64,000 bases of DNA from Durusdinium trenchii (Eukaryota > Sar > Dinophyceae > Suessiales > Symbiodiniaceae). This document shows, piece after piece, positions 34,185-46,536 of this stretch. Under the pieces are notes generated by a model, which was not told where the DNA came from, searched no databases, and saw only the letters and a list, made by a program, of their open reading frames with translations. The DNA is taken from contig CAXAMN010008369.1 of assembly GCA_963970005.1 (NCBI GenBank), positions 86,482 to 150,481 of the forward strand. Reading direction: 5' to 3'. Within the stretch, counting starts at the first letter, position 1; each line of letters opens with the position of its first letter. The position numbers and the translations under genes are program-made.

Positions 34185-36288
34185 GTGTGTCTTTAAGACA
34201 TGTTGTTTGACCCCTCTTTGTTCTACAGAAAGCAGTTGTTTGTTTCAGTCAGACTTACAGGACTCGGACTCTTTACCTACAAAAATGGACATGTTTTTAA
34301 CCTTTTGCATCGTTTGAATTCTGGCATTCCTCCTGGAGTGGAGATACACAAGACGACTTAGCATGTGTGTATAGGATTGTATAGGTTGCATCTAGAATGT
34401 GTGTAAAGAACATAAAAGACAGTCCTTGCATCAATTATGGGAGCTGCCTTGTTGACTCCAATCACCGAATGCGTTCGCAAGCCTCTCATGGGGAGGTAAG
34501 CCTCCCCCCTGTTTCACATGGAACCCCCAAGAGTCGAATGTGCCGTAACAGCGCATCCAACGACCCAAGTCTAAGAGTCCTATTGCAAGAAACCCATTGC
34601 GAGTGCCTTTTGCAGAAGTCTTCAGTCAGATTCTCTTTTTTGGGCTCGTGCAGGATCACACGGCGTCTCGTATCGTGCACACCAATCGAAGTGACGAGAC
34701 GCAACGAGACGTCGAAACATCGTGTCGGTCCACTCAGAAAGCTGTCAACTACTACACTTCATCCCTGTGAGGTCTTTCTTTGTTATCCTTTGTTCATGGG
34801 GCGTCTTCTCTTGACTTCAATCAACAAATTCTTTTGGATGGTGGAAACAGGGGGCTGGTGAGGACACAACGCGACGTTTAAATGTGGAACGCGCTGCGAA
34901 GAAGTGCTGGAGGCAGGTGCAGGTGTTCCGTCGTCGAGTCTGAGGCGGGAACACACAAACATGCTCCGTCCACCAACTTTGGGTCTGGTCTTGGTCTTGT
35001 CTCTGATCCCAACTGTGTACGATGGCTCCCCTCAACGCGTCCCAAGTACTGGCTGACAGATCATGATGCGAATCAGGATGACAATGACGATGAAGGTGCT
35101 GGTTCCTATTCTTCTTCGATAGCTGAGAGATCTTGTTTTGTAGCGAGAGATGAGTCGATGAGACGAAGGCTGAAGATTGTATGAGGCCCTCTAGACTCTA
35201 AACGAACATAGAGTTTGTTCACAAATCTAAAGCATAATTAATGTCTTATATAATAGGTAATATTATATAACCAAGGGTGACCCGGAGTTCTCAATTATTT
35301 CTTGTTGCCACTTCATCATCAAAACTCAGGATGCAGAAAGGAACGCTTTGCTATATTACTATATATACATGTCTATCATTTTTGACTTAAATACACATCT
35401 GTCCCAAGATTTCAGAAGTCAGGCGCTTCATCCCCCAATTCAGATGAGGCTGCCCGTAAAGGACGTTCGTTGGTCGTAATCGGAAACGCTCTGCGTTGTT
35501 CTCCCCGTGGGGACAGCCAGACGATCGACCCTCTGAGCTGCGTTGTTACACGAACATCCACGCAACGCACATCCGCCACGCGCATCATTTCGCCAGGCAA
35601 GGCGCGCTTTTCCTACCAAACATCTAGCATCAATGCTCATAAACCAATATGAGTTTCAATGTAAACAATTTGTTTAGCAAAAAGACATCGATTGACTGAT
35701 TGACTCATCCTTGCCATGTTCGCCGTCAGAATTCAGCAACATTAGATGTCTTTGCTGTCGTGGTTTATCCAACTGATTGTTTAGTCTACCCAGACGCTCC
35801 AAACAGCCCTTGGTCCCTCAAAACCTAGGGATTTGCGACCCCTCCATATGAGGGACCATGAGCGTTTGGGTAAGAGATGTTTGGGACATAGTTGTGATCT
35901 CTTTGCCAACAACCCTTGAAGGGGAGTTCATACGAGTGAGCCGTGAACCCACATGCGGATTTGGCTCCTATACGTTTCTGTACTCTACTTGCAAACCCCG
36001 TGTATTACAGCTTTTAACAGGGAGGGCAATAATAGGGCACGATGGATAATTATGCGCATCAGTGGTCTTTGGTGGGTTGATGATTTTCCCGAATGCTTGA
36101 CCGCCAAAGAAGAATTAGCAGAAATTGGTTCGGCATCAACTTGGTGTCTAAGTAACATGTTGTTTGGTATACAAAAACACTCTATTAAGTTCCTATTTCC
36201 TTCAACCGTCAGCCGTTCTTTCCTCATGTCTCACCTCTCTCATCACGCCTCTCCGCCCGTTTCGATCGATCGATCGATCGCAGCCCAG

Positions 36289-36408
36289 GCAGAGATCCCG
36301 ACGACCGCGACGAACGTCACCTGGAGCAGTTGCAACAATTCCTGCGCCACGTGGGGAAGGACCCGTCTGAACGGAAGCACGCAGCTCCGGAACATCTGTG
36401 CTGGAAAC
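36289..36408 (+). CDS. exon candidate B in duplicated segment, copy 1
   Basis: Between CCCAG and GTGTGG the frame reads RDPDDRDERHLEQLQQFLRH, then VGKD and PEHLCWK. The copy-2 version at 53464-53583 has the same 120-nt length, the same donor position and a conserved reading (RHREQLHRFLRHVGKD). Unknown family; helical. Confidence 0.35.
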
Positions 36409-37388
36409 GTGTGGAAACATGCGGAAACGTGCTCAGCCGCTCGTGAAGTCTTGCCGGCTTGGAAGACCTTGGCGAAAGAGGCAGATCGGCAGATCTAGAC
36501 AGTTGATTGACATGTGGCTTTTGCGGTCAGTTGGGGCAGTGCAACTTCTGATCTTGTCAACATGTGTGGGCCAGCTGTCTCAACCCGTGTGATCGAAAAA
36601 CATGCTGGCAACATCGGACGGGCGGGAGACGATCAGCTAGTGCTGTGCTGAGCATCTGAGATTCGTGTGCTTGGCGCGTCCGAGATCCACATCAGAACTG
36701 GAAGTTGTAGACGATTTGAGTGTCTTATTGGTGACCCAGAAAAGGACTTTCCGACTTTCCTTGGGGGGGGTTGCCCAAGTAATCTCCCAAGTTGTCTCCC
36801 TTTGGGATTGGGTCCTGATTCATGACAAATGATTTCTTTTTTTGAAGCATTCGGAAGCCCCGGTCCACTCTCCGCGCGGTGGGCGAACCGTCCAGTCCAG
36901 CAGGAGCCGATCTTCTTCGAGGACGGCGCTGAGGGTTCCGGACGGCGCGGCGCGGGGGGGGGTCCCAAGGGGTTGGGGAGAGGGTCCGGAGGGGTCCAGA
37001 GGGTCTGGAGGAGGGGGGATGGGTTGAGTGAGTTCGGTTGGGACTTGACATGTTTTTACCTTTTTTTCTTATTGATCTACCGTGTGTGACTGGAGGGAGT
37101 CTTGATTGAAGTCATGAATATTGGGAAGCCGAAGCAATTTTGAGGGCCCTGAATTCGAGCATTGAGGGCTTTGCGTGGACAATGATTGGCTTCAAGACGA
37201 GCAGAAGCAGCAATCAGCATGTTTGGAGGAATCGCCAGATGAAATACACCTGGGAACAACAACCAACACCAATATCAGCTCAAAGATGCTCAAAGAGAAT
37301 AACATGACGAAAACAAGTTAACTTTGGGAACATCAACAAAAGACTGTAGCAGGGCTGGTGTGTATGTGTAGTTGTGGCAAAAGCCGAG

Positions 37389-37585
37389 CTACAGCCTTTG
37401 GACCACAATCATCGCGCTTCGACGATCGATGAGAGCAACACAGGAGTTCATCGACCACCTCCGGGTAGAGAGCTTTCCAGAGGCCTCAGGTGGAACGTCC
37501 TCCGTGCGAAAGAAGACGCCGGCAGAGAAAGACGTAGTATCCTCGCGAGGGAGAAAGGGACGGGAAGCTCTTCCCATCAAAGAAT
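37389..37585 (+). CDS. exon candidate C in duplicated segment, copy 1
   Basis: Ends at GAAT/GTGAGT. The frame QEFIDHLRVESFPEASGGTS continues SVRKKTPAEKD, conserved in copy 2 (62489-62680) with a one-codon difference. A 2-nt difference near the 5' side breaks the shared frame there, so the exon may start later or one copy may be decayed. Confidence 0.28.
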
Positions 37586-40348
37586 GTGAGTGTGTGATCG
37601 TGAAGTTGTAGATCACAGATGGTAAAGATGAGGACGTGAGATGAAATGGACCCCTGTCCGACCAGTCGCAGGTGATGCGATGAGATCTCTTAGATCTCGA
37701 GTGTTTTTTTGCAAGTTTCCAGTCCATCTCGAGGTGGGGGCCCCGACAGTTTCAAAGGCGCGAAGGCTTAGGCTCTTGGGGTTTCAAGTTCGCAAAGAAC
37801 ATCAGTCTTCAGAGTTGGCACAGCAGGAAGAACTGAACTGAACGAGTTGTTCGGTGACATTTTCCCTCAGATCTGACTGTTGCATCTTCGTTTCCGTAGA
37901 CGACTTGGTTTGTTCCTTCTCACCAGGGGGGTCAGGCCCGAGTGGCATGTGAAGTCCACAGCAGTTTTCCCCAGACCGCAGACCCTCCGGTCGAGTGCCA
38001 CCGAACAACGGGGACCGGTTCCTTCTCACCAGATGACACGAGATGACACGAGCGACGTTTCTTCCCGAAAAGCCATGCACCAAGTCATTGGGGTCGACTC
38101 AGTTGGGTTCCCTCTTCGAGAATTCCGAAAGGCCTGTGGTTTCTTCAGCATTTGGAGCACCAGAGAGTTTGTCAGAACCATGTAACTGACTTCATTCATT
38201 GGAACCATTTGCCGAAAGATGTCACTGTGCTTCTACTGAGAAAGCATGAGAAAGCCATGGGCCGGCTTCAGGTGTTTTAAACCTTACCCCCAAGCTATAC
38301 TTGTACAGCACATTCCTTGTGCTGGACATCGTGAGATGTTTTGAATCTTGAACGGCTGCGCCGTCGGCTCGTGCAGTTGACATAGGGATCTATGAATCTA
38401 TCCCATGGTCAAGTATCGATTTTGGATCCTTTGTTTTCATGGTTCAATCCACGGGTTTGCCTTTCGTGGAGTATCTGGATGGGGGCAAAGGCACTTTCAG
38501 GCATTCATTATGATTATGGCGTCAACAATGAGACTCCCCAGCCATACTGAATACTGCTGGCAATGCACATCCAGTGCTTGTGGTTTCCCCTCGTTTTGTT
38601 TGACAGAGCCATGACTCGCATTTCAACCAGCTGCCCTAGCCATTTGAGATGTTGTAAGATGTTCAGCAAAACCTAGAAGGTTCATGTCAAGCTCAGCCAT
38701 GTTTCAGCTCAGCCAAGTTGGCGATCCATCCATTCTTAAAGAATCGCCGTAAAATAGAGGAAAAGGTCCAGAGCAATGACTGCACCATGACCCACATGCT
38801 GGGGAGGACACTCCCCTTGCTAAATCTTGGAGCACAGCCGAGCTGGCGCAGGTAATTTACGCTCGCCTCGTATCCCACTTCGTTGTCTTAGCAATGGGTA
38901 GCCAATTGGAGCCAATCGGAGCGCAAAAAGGGCTATTTATGATGTTATATATTGGTTTCCAGGCATGTTACTGTGAATACATGGCAAGACAAGACCTCAG
39001 ATGATTTTGATGGATAGCCTTGACCAACGGTAGACATTCTTTACGGCGGATCCATGGCCACCATGTCATCCGCTTTGGCTTCGATATCGTGGCTACCCGA
39101 TGCGGGTGCCGGGTTTGAACAAAACTTGGCCCGGGTTGCGCGCGGGCGGATAGGAAGGAAGTTGAGATGTTGGGATCAATTCGCAGGTTGAATATGGAAG
39201 AAGTTTCTTCCGTCCAACAATGACCTTAGTTCTGAGAGCAGTCGATCAACTTTTTCGACAGACCCTTCCATGCGTTGCTCCCTGGAAGAATAAGGATATG
39301 TCCTCGACTCGAGTTTGGCGAGTGAGGTCTGTTTGTTGCAGCTGTGCTTTTCTGCACGCTTTAGCTGTCCTGTCTGACCCAGTATCGACTCATGTCTATA
39401 TAAGTGGTTGATGGCCAGGGGGCCGTTCGGGTCTGAAGAATGTTGAAGAGATGGCCACAAACGAGTAGTAATAGTGGCAATGGTATTCTTGCAGAACTCG
39501 ACCCTACGACACCCTAGGACTGCTTTCCTTTTGTAGATTCGCGGTTTTCTTTAGCATTCTTTACCATTTGATATATAGTCCACATATGTTTACGTATTTT
39601 CCGTCCATATGATGAGTGTTCCTGAAACGGACCTTGGCTTCAGACAGGCCTTTGAACGAGCTTTGAACGAGCTTCACTGGAGTGGAAGCTTGGCAGCTGC
39701 CTTTCCGCTGCCTTTTGGCTGGGAAACTGCGGCCCTCAAAAGGCGTCGACCCGGGCACCATCCGCGGCGCCGGCCAAAAAGGTGCTGTCTCGTTCGGAGG
39801 TGTCGGAAGCTGGGAGGCCGTCACGGAGGTGGTCAAAGATGGACCTCATCCATTGCGGTTGGAACTAGAACCTGGCATCAGCCCAGGATGAGGTGTTAAT
39901 GGAGCTCCAGTCGTTCGGGTTCGGGTTCGCGACCTGACTAGTGTGACTCGTTTGGGATTGGATCCGGTGTGAGAAAGGGTGCTTGAGCCTACCACTGTGA
40001 TTCCCCAGCACGTTATGCTTCTGTTTGGGATTTCAGTAGTAACAGCAGTCCCAACGACGTTACTCCCGGGGAAACCATGGGAAAACGATCGAAGACTGGA
40101 GCCTGAGCAAGATCTGCTGAAGATTTGGCCTCCGGGAAGTGGGAGAAGTTGTAATTAAGCAATGCTGAAATTTGCCAGGGCAACTGGCTGAGCTTCCTGG
40201 GACAGAGAAGGTCCAGTATTCTTTTCCCTACAAGCTGACGAAGCATCAGCTTTAGACACCTTGCAGAACATCAGCTTCCAAAAAATAGAGAGCAACTCAA
40301 CTTTCCTGCTGGATCCGTTCGCCCACATTTCTCCAGCATCTTTGCTGG

Positions 40349-40399
40349 GGCCCAGCACCTCCACCTCCACCTCCACCACTTTACCCAGTACCTTTTCCA
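40349..40399. repeat. short dispersed repeat, copy 1
   Basis: GGCCCAGCACCTCCACCTCC...TACCCAGTACCTTTTC is found again at 43973-44016 with one fewer CCACCT unit. Confidence 0.8.
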
Positions 40400-40482
40400 A
40401 CCGCACCACAGCACCGCACCACCGCACCACAGCACGACGAACAACTTCAAGCAACTCGATGGGTTTTTCAGATGTTCTAAGG

Positions 40483-40540
40483 ACTGGCAAGAAGTTTTGG
40501 AGCACCAAGGATCCTGGCCAGTCGCCCTTCTCCTACGAGG
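40483..40540 (+). CDS. FKBP gene, FWSTKD exon
   Basis: After TCTAAG the frame supplies the last base of Gln and then TGKKFWSTKDPGQSPFSYE. In this FKBP subgroup VV.(E/Q)TGKKFWSTKDPGQ.PF.Y replaces the DG..FDSS of FKBP12. The donor is GC (GAG/GCGCAC) in phase 0, which matches the following exon. Confidence 0.6.
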
Positions 40541-41313
40541 CGCACGGACGGCGGGGTTCTGGCAGATCAGTGGACGAAGGAAGTGCCGGGGTCCAAAACA
40601 TCTCTGGGAGCCTCCCACATGTGTGAGATGGGTGTGAGATGTCCAGGAAGATCGATGAAGCACCCGGAGACACAAAAAGGGGCTTGAACCGAAAGCAAGG
40701 AAAGAGAGCTTGCCGGGATCATAGGGCCAGGGCCGACACTCAGCCATTGAAATCGATGAGCCTTTAGGCTCTTGGACTCCAACTTCAAGTCATCCAAGTG
40801 CTCCAGACCGTCTTGAGGGACGGCGCAGCTGCTCTTCCACTGGTCACCGTCCGCTGGCCCGGTTCGCCGCCGTCCGCCAGGCCGGCCGCGGCAAGGTGCG
40901 GAGCTCAGCGGTTTCGGGGGGCGGAGGTGGCAGGCACGTCCCATGTCCACCCGTCCGTGGTTGGGGAGGGTGGAGGTTCTTTATTTTTGTGTTTTCAATC
41001 TGTGATGCGTCTTTGATTTGGGAGGTTGCACATGTTGGAGTTGAGGGATATTCTTTTTTTGTTTTCCTTTTTGTGCAGACTGACCATCGGCCACCATCAT
41101 GCATGCTTTGATAATCATGGATCAAGGCATGCATTCCCGGATGGTGTTTTCAGATCTGTTTTATCAACTTGGCACATGTTCAACCATGTTCAACCTTTAC
41201 TTGGGATGATCGAATCCACCATTCTTTTCCAAGTGGGAAACCACCAAGCAGATTCTACCTGTGTTCAATTGATGGCCCTTAGAGGGACGGAGCACCCTTC
41301 TCTTCGCACCGAG

Positions 41314-41382
41314 GGACGGCGCAAGCGGTTTGAGGTGATCACCGGCTGGGATCAAGGATGCCTGGGCATGGTCATCGGAGAG
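41314..41382 (+). CDS. FKBP gene, VITGWDQG exon
   Basis: The frame ends RFEVITGWDQGCLGMVIGE, the central FKBP motif (VI.GWD.G...M..GE) that lines the ligand pocket. The 3' end is at GAG/GCCCAT, a GC donor. The 5' edge is uncertain: phase-compatible AG sites precede 41314, 41326 and 41335. Confidence 0.65.
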
Positions 41383-42850
41383 GCCCATGCGAACGCGAGC
41401 AACGACGGGGGAGCTAAAAATATAGAGCAGCTAGCAGGAGTAGTAGCTGCTGTGGATGTTGATATTTCAGAGCGTTTGCCTTCTTCTTCTTCTTCTTCTT
41501 TTTTCGGGCATCCTTTCTGGATTTATGCTTTGTAGGACCGTCCTGAGGTCGTCCATTGTAGCTCGAGCAATCCTGTGCCATTGTGCGACGGTGTTTCGGG
41601 CGAGTCTGAAGTCGCTTCAGCCTCACGCGCGGGATTCCGCGGGATTCAGCGAGGAATGTGGAAGTCAACTGAGTTTCCAAGCAGTGCGGGGCGCGGCCAA
41701 GTTACTTTCACCCTCTTTCACCCCCCTGGTGGTGCAACTCTAAGATCCAACTGAGCTTGGTCATAAGGAGGGTTGGCGTAAGCAAAAGTCTGCTGGTGAT
41801 CTGCTGCGCGTAAGGTTACGTAAGTTTGGTTTTCAACATAATAAGTTGCGCAAGTCTTTTTTGCTGTTCTTTATTTGTCTTAGAGACCTCTTTCCGAAGC
41901 CGTGCCGTGTTGACTGTCACTTCACGACTACAGGCAAGTGTTGAGGTAGATTGGTTTTAAGGACTTGTAAGTTCAAAGCGTTTTTTGGCGTATGGTCCGC
42001 GTAAGCACCGCCTAAAGATAACTTTGATTTCTAATCAGTTGCCCACTCATGGCACCAAAACAGCGTCCTTTTTCACAACTGCAAGTGAAGCAGCGCAGCT
42101 GAATCATCGACAACCTGGATGGTCTTTCAAACGTCGCGTAAACTTTTCTCTTGGAGGTGTGTGGAAGTTTGAGTGCATTGCTGTGGCATAAGCCTGGTGT
42201 AAGCCCTTTCTACCACAAACCAGCCGCGTAAGCCAAAACTGTGCGCGCGCGCAAGGAAAGCGTAAGTCTAAGACTTTTCCATACGACCTTTCAATCCATC
42301 AAGGTTTCCAGCACAGCTCAACTGGAACCTCACACACTTGGTGGAGGAAGCTCGTGAACCTCTTTGTCTTTCGGTTCGTTGGTGCACAGCAACGGATTGA
42401 TCTGGGCAGGTCGATCAGCTCCTGCATTTGGTCATGCTTTCCCTAGGCATGTTGCTCATGCGACAAGAATCTACTTGGAATCCGAGACAGTTATTCACGT
42501 TGGGACGAATTGAGTTGGTTGGGCCAACCAGTGGCAGACGCATCAATTCTGTTTTGCTGTCTGCAGATACTACGTAGAAGTTAAGCGCTTCATCTCTTCT
42601 AATTGAAGGAGGACACTGGTCTGGTTCTGGTATTTTGGGTCTCCTCCGACTTTTGGTGAACGAAACAGGTCTGAACAAAAGTCTTAGCCCCCCAATCACC
42701 ATGAACATATAACTCATACTAGTATACAGAGGTATCACTTGAACTGAACACGACGTGTCTTGAACGCACGTGCCACACGACCAATCACCACTCGCTGGCC
42801 ATCGCACTGGCCCCCGGGCTTTCCCCAGCACCGCCTTACCGGGCTGCCAG
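41383..42850. other. FKBP intron with a GCGTAAG cluster and a (TTC)n run
   Basis: Non-coding. It contains a TTC triplet run at about 41482-41502 and several copies of GCGTAAG between 41776 and 42266. A minus-strand frame at 42415-43071 has no recognisable content and overlaps FKBP exons. Confidence 0.5.
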
Positions 42851-42880
42851 GAACGGAAGTTGGTGATTCCGGCCGAGGAG
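42851..42880 (+). CDS. FKBP gene, 30-nt microexon
   Basis: Ten codons, ERKLVIPAEE, between CTGCCAG and GCGCG. With its neighbours it gives VIGE-ERKLVIPAEE-GYGAGGFPAW, the exact order of FKBPs (GE.R.L.IP...GYG). The donor is GC. Both splices are phase 0. Confidence 0.65.
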
Positions 42881-43273
42881 GCGCGTTCCCGGGAACGAGT
42901 GCGGCAGGGGTGGTCTTCCCGCGGTGGAGCTGACAAACAGCACGGACTGAAGCATTTAACTGAAGGAAGGACGGTGAAGGAGGTTGACGCTTCATGCAAC
43001 TGAGTGGACTCAATAGAAGAACCCGAAAGGACAACCCGTCTGAGATTTTTTGGGACGGAAGCTTTCTGCACGGCTTGCGTTGCTTTTCCCTAGCATTTGT
43101 TCCATGAAGTTTTACATACCCAATTGCACATTTCAGCCCCCTCGTTCTACGCCAAACCCCACAAAAAAGGCGGCCGCGTTGATGATTCGGTCCGTCCGTC
43201 CAGACGGAAGCTCGCTGCGAGACCGCGTTTTTCGCGCGGACCGCGGTTGAACGGTTCACATCTTCGGTGCCAG

Positions 43274-43366
43274 GGCTACGGCGCGGGCGGCTTCCCAGCC
43301 TGGGATATCCCTCCCGGAGCCACTTTGGAGTTCACCTTGGAATGCCTCGAGGTGCAACGGATCTGA
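43274..43366 (+). CDS. FKBP gene, terminal exon
   Basis: After GGTGCCAG the frame reads GYGAGGFPAWDIPPGATLEF and TLECLEVQRI, then TGA at 43364-43366. GYG..G.P.W.IPP...L.F..E.L is the FKBP C-terminus. This exon alone identifies the family securely. The found exons together encode about 120 residues, close to one FKBP domain. Confidence 0.75.
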   Translation, partial: GYGAGGFPAWDIPPGATLEFTLECLEVQRI

Positions 43367-44058
43367 ATGGGTGACCAGACCGGGAGCAGAGCAGAACGCC
43401 GAACTAGTGTTGGATGCCTGTGGACGGGGGGGGACGGTGACAGCTTCAGAGAGGCTGACAGTTTGGCGGGAGAAGCTGGGAGACCCTTTGGAGCAACCTC
43501 AGAGCACCCCAAACACGGCCTTTTTCCAAATGAGGTGCTTGTGGATGCCTTTTACCACATATATATATATTAATAAATCGTGCTATGGCTTTTAAAATAT
43601 AGTATAAATCTTTGAAATCGTTGGTTGGCACCGTATTTTTGCTGGATCGTTCAGTATCTTCGTACCGTGTTGACTCCACACGACACACGTCGGAAGACGT
43701 ACGCATCAAGGCGCTGCATCACCCACCTATCAGATAGACACCACCGGATTCTTTTTCATGCCAGGGATGAGTCATGAGACATACCAGCACCCTCGAACAG
43801 GCCAGACATGCCAGGGTTGGGAAAGGCCTAAGAGGTCTCAATTGGTGACCTGTTGGAGGATGAGACATATACAAATGAACATCCAGAACTCAAACAACCC
43901 CTGTTGCTTCCTTTTTCAAAGCCTCTTTCTCTTCATCAGACCGACTGAGAACGAGCGTGAGGCCACCGGATCGGCCCAGCACCTCCACCTCCACCACTTA
44001 CCCAGTACCTTTTCGGACCGCACGACCACCGACGGCGCGGTCCCTTCTTGGCCTCCTT
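43367..44058. other. spacer between FKBP gene and duplicated segment copy 2
   Basis: Contains an (AT)n stretch at 43558-43570 and the second copy of the short dispersed repeat (43973-44016). No gene seen. Confidence 0.5.
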
Positions 44059-46468
44059 GACCCCCAAAGTCATAGACCAGGTTGACCTCCAAAGTCATAG
44101 ACAGACATCGATGTGCAGGAAGAGCTCGTTAGTTGGGATTTTCACCGACCATGTTTTTTTCCCTTTCCGACGAAGCTGAGTCTTCCGGTCTTCTAGTCAT
44201 TCAAGCTTCGCTTCGTTTCACTGGCCTTGGAAGATGTATGTCTTTTGTTTTACATAAGAAACTGCCACACCATCACTGCCAGGTCGCGTGTCAACGAGAG
44301 AATCCATGTCTTTCGGACTTGGCATCATCCGGCTTTGTCAAGCGCCGAACACTTCGCCGCAAGTTTTGAGCTGCTCCGGGATCTTAGATCCGTTCTCTTC
44401 ATTCTGCATTCAGACATTAGACATGTGACATTAGGAATGTTCGAGACCAAGAAGCCATCAGAGGAACTCATGGTCTGCATACTGCACTTCCGTGGCTTCC
44501 TGGCCTTTTTTTTTCCGTGGTGGGGGGCAGTTGTTTGAGCGCGCCCGCACTGCCACCATGGTTGCCATGCATGCTGACGATCGTTTTGCAAAGTGGCGGG
44601 CCCTTAGCCAATCCAGAGCCCTGGACAGCAGTGCTGTTGATGGTGTCTTTAAGATGCCTTCCACCCGAACTTGACATGTTGTTTGACCCCTCTTTGTTCT
44701 GCCCTGGGCAGTTGTTTGTTTCAGTCGGACTTACAGGACTATTTTCCTACAAAATGGACATCTCCATTGTTTTGCATTTTTTGAACTCCGGCATTCCTCC
44801 TATAGGTGGAGATACACAAGACGACTTGTATATGTGTATATGTTGCATGACTTGTATGTGTGTAAAGAAACACAGCATAAACTTCAGTCCTTGCATCAAT
44901 CACCGAATGCGTTCGCAAGCCTGTCATGGGGAGGTAAGCCTCCCCCTGTTTCATAGATTTTCATAGTGAACCCCAAAGGATCGAATGTGCCGTAACAGCG
45001 CATCCAACGATTCAATTCAGCGCGTAATAGTCCTATTACTGTACAAGAAACCCATTGCGAGTGTCTTTTTGCAGAAGTCTTCAGTCAGATGCTCTTTTGG
45101 ATCGTGCCGGATCACAAGACTTCGGCAGTGCACACCAATCGAAGTGCCAAGACACAACAAGACGTCGAAAAAACCATGTCCTACACTCGTCGGAAAGCTG
45201 CCAACTACAACACTTCATCCCTGTGAAGTCTTCTTTTGTTCATGGGGCGTCTTCTCTTGACTTCAAAGAATTCATTTGGATGGTGGAAACAGGGGGCTGG
45301 TGCGGACACAACTACACAACGTTTGAATGTGGAACGCGTTGTGAAGAAGTCTTGGCAGGTGGAATTAAGGTGTTTGCAGGTGGTTTCCGTTTCCGTCGAT
45401 GTCTGAGTCCGGAACACACCGGCCTGGTCCGCTCCGTAAACACTCACCGGTCTGGTCAAGGTCTCGTCTGGTCCCTGTGGCTTTGGCTACTGGCTTCCTT
45501 GTCTTATGATGTGAAATCAGGATGACGCTGAAGGTGCTGGTGGCGATGTATCCCTGATTCTTCGATAGCTGAGTAGAGATTTTGTTTTGGTATACTGAGT
45601 CGATGAGACAAAGGCTGAAGATCGTACGAGGCGAAACGAAAAAAGAGTCTGTTCACAAAACTAAAGCAGAATTCATGCCTTAGGTAATATTAACCAAGAG
45701 TGACCTGGAGTTCTCAATTATTTGTTTTGCCACTTCATCATCAAAACTCAGGATGCAGAAAGGAAAGCTTTGCAATATTACCTCTTGTCTATCATGTTTG
45801 ACTTAAAATACACATTTGTCCCAAGAAAACAACAGTCAGGCGCTTCGTCCCTCAATTCAGATAAGGCTGACCATAAAGGACGTTCGTTGGTCGCATCGGA
45901 AACGCTCTGCGTTGTTCTCTTCGTAGGGCACACCGCAGAAAAGCCGCAGGACGATCGACCCACTGAGCTGCGTTGTTACACGAACCGCAAGCCTTCGCAT
46001 GCTTTCCCACCAAACATCTAGCATCAATGCTTATAAACATATGAGTTTCAATGTAAACAATTTTAAGCAAAAAGACATTGATTGACTGATTGACTCATCC
46101 TTGCCATGTTTGCCGTCAGAATTCAGCAACATTAGATGTCTTTGCTGTCGTGGTTTATCCAACTGATTGTTTAGTCTACCCAGACGCTCCAAACAGCCCT
46201 TGGTCCCTCAAAACCTAGGGATTTGAGACCCCAGACCTCTCCATATCATCAGGGTCCGACCCTTCCATATGAGGGACCATGAGCGTTGGGGTAAGAGATG
46301 TTTGGGACAGAGTTGTGATCTCTTTGCCAACAACCCTTGAAGGGGAGTTCATACGAGTGAGCCGTGAACCCACATGGGGATTTGGCTCCTATACGTTTCT
46401 GTACTCTACTTGCAAACCCTGTGTATTCCAGCTTTTCACAGGGAGGGCAATAATAGGGCACGATGGAT
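44059..46468. repeat. segmental duplication, copy 2, left part
   Basis: Parallels 33564-36047 of copy 1 and ends at GGGCACGATGGAT, where copy 1 continues AATTATG but copy 2 enters the retroelement. It carries the counterpart of exon candidate A at 44531-44644. Confidence 0.85.
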
Positions 46469-46536
46469 GTCTTGCGATTCTTTTCCCGGATCACCTCAGC
46501 TTTAGGTGCTGGCCCTGTAGCAAACTTCCGGTTCGA

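Larger units (their letters stand above)
33564..39002. repeat. segmental duplication, copy 1 (uninterrupted)
   Basis: Begins at CCAAAGTCATAGACCAGGTT (repeated at about 44066) and runs through to GAATACATGGCAAGACAAGA. It pairs in order with 44059-46468, 53076-54297 and 62488-64000. Similarity is high in long blocks (for example 35696-36030 with 46076-46454) with many small indels. Copy 1 lacks the two large insertions of copy 2 and thus shows the pre-insertion state. Confidence 0.85.
33173..40482. other. 7.3-kb FKBP intron hosting duplicated segment copy 1
   Basis: This interval separates two in-phase FKBP exons and contains the 5.4-kb segment repeated later in the window. Near 39725-39890 a frame with GAVSFGGVGSWEAVTEVVKD may be an exon of something else. 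Confidence 0.45.

Noticed and set aside
42415-43071. Minus-strand 218-codon frame
   Set aside because: It overlaps the FKBP microexon at 42851-42880 on the plus strand and has no recognisable content.
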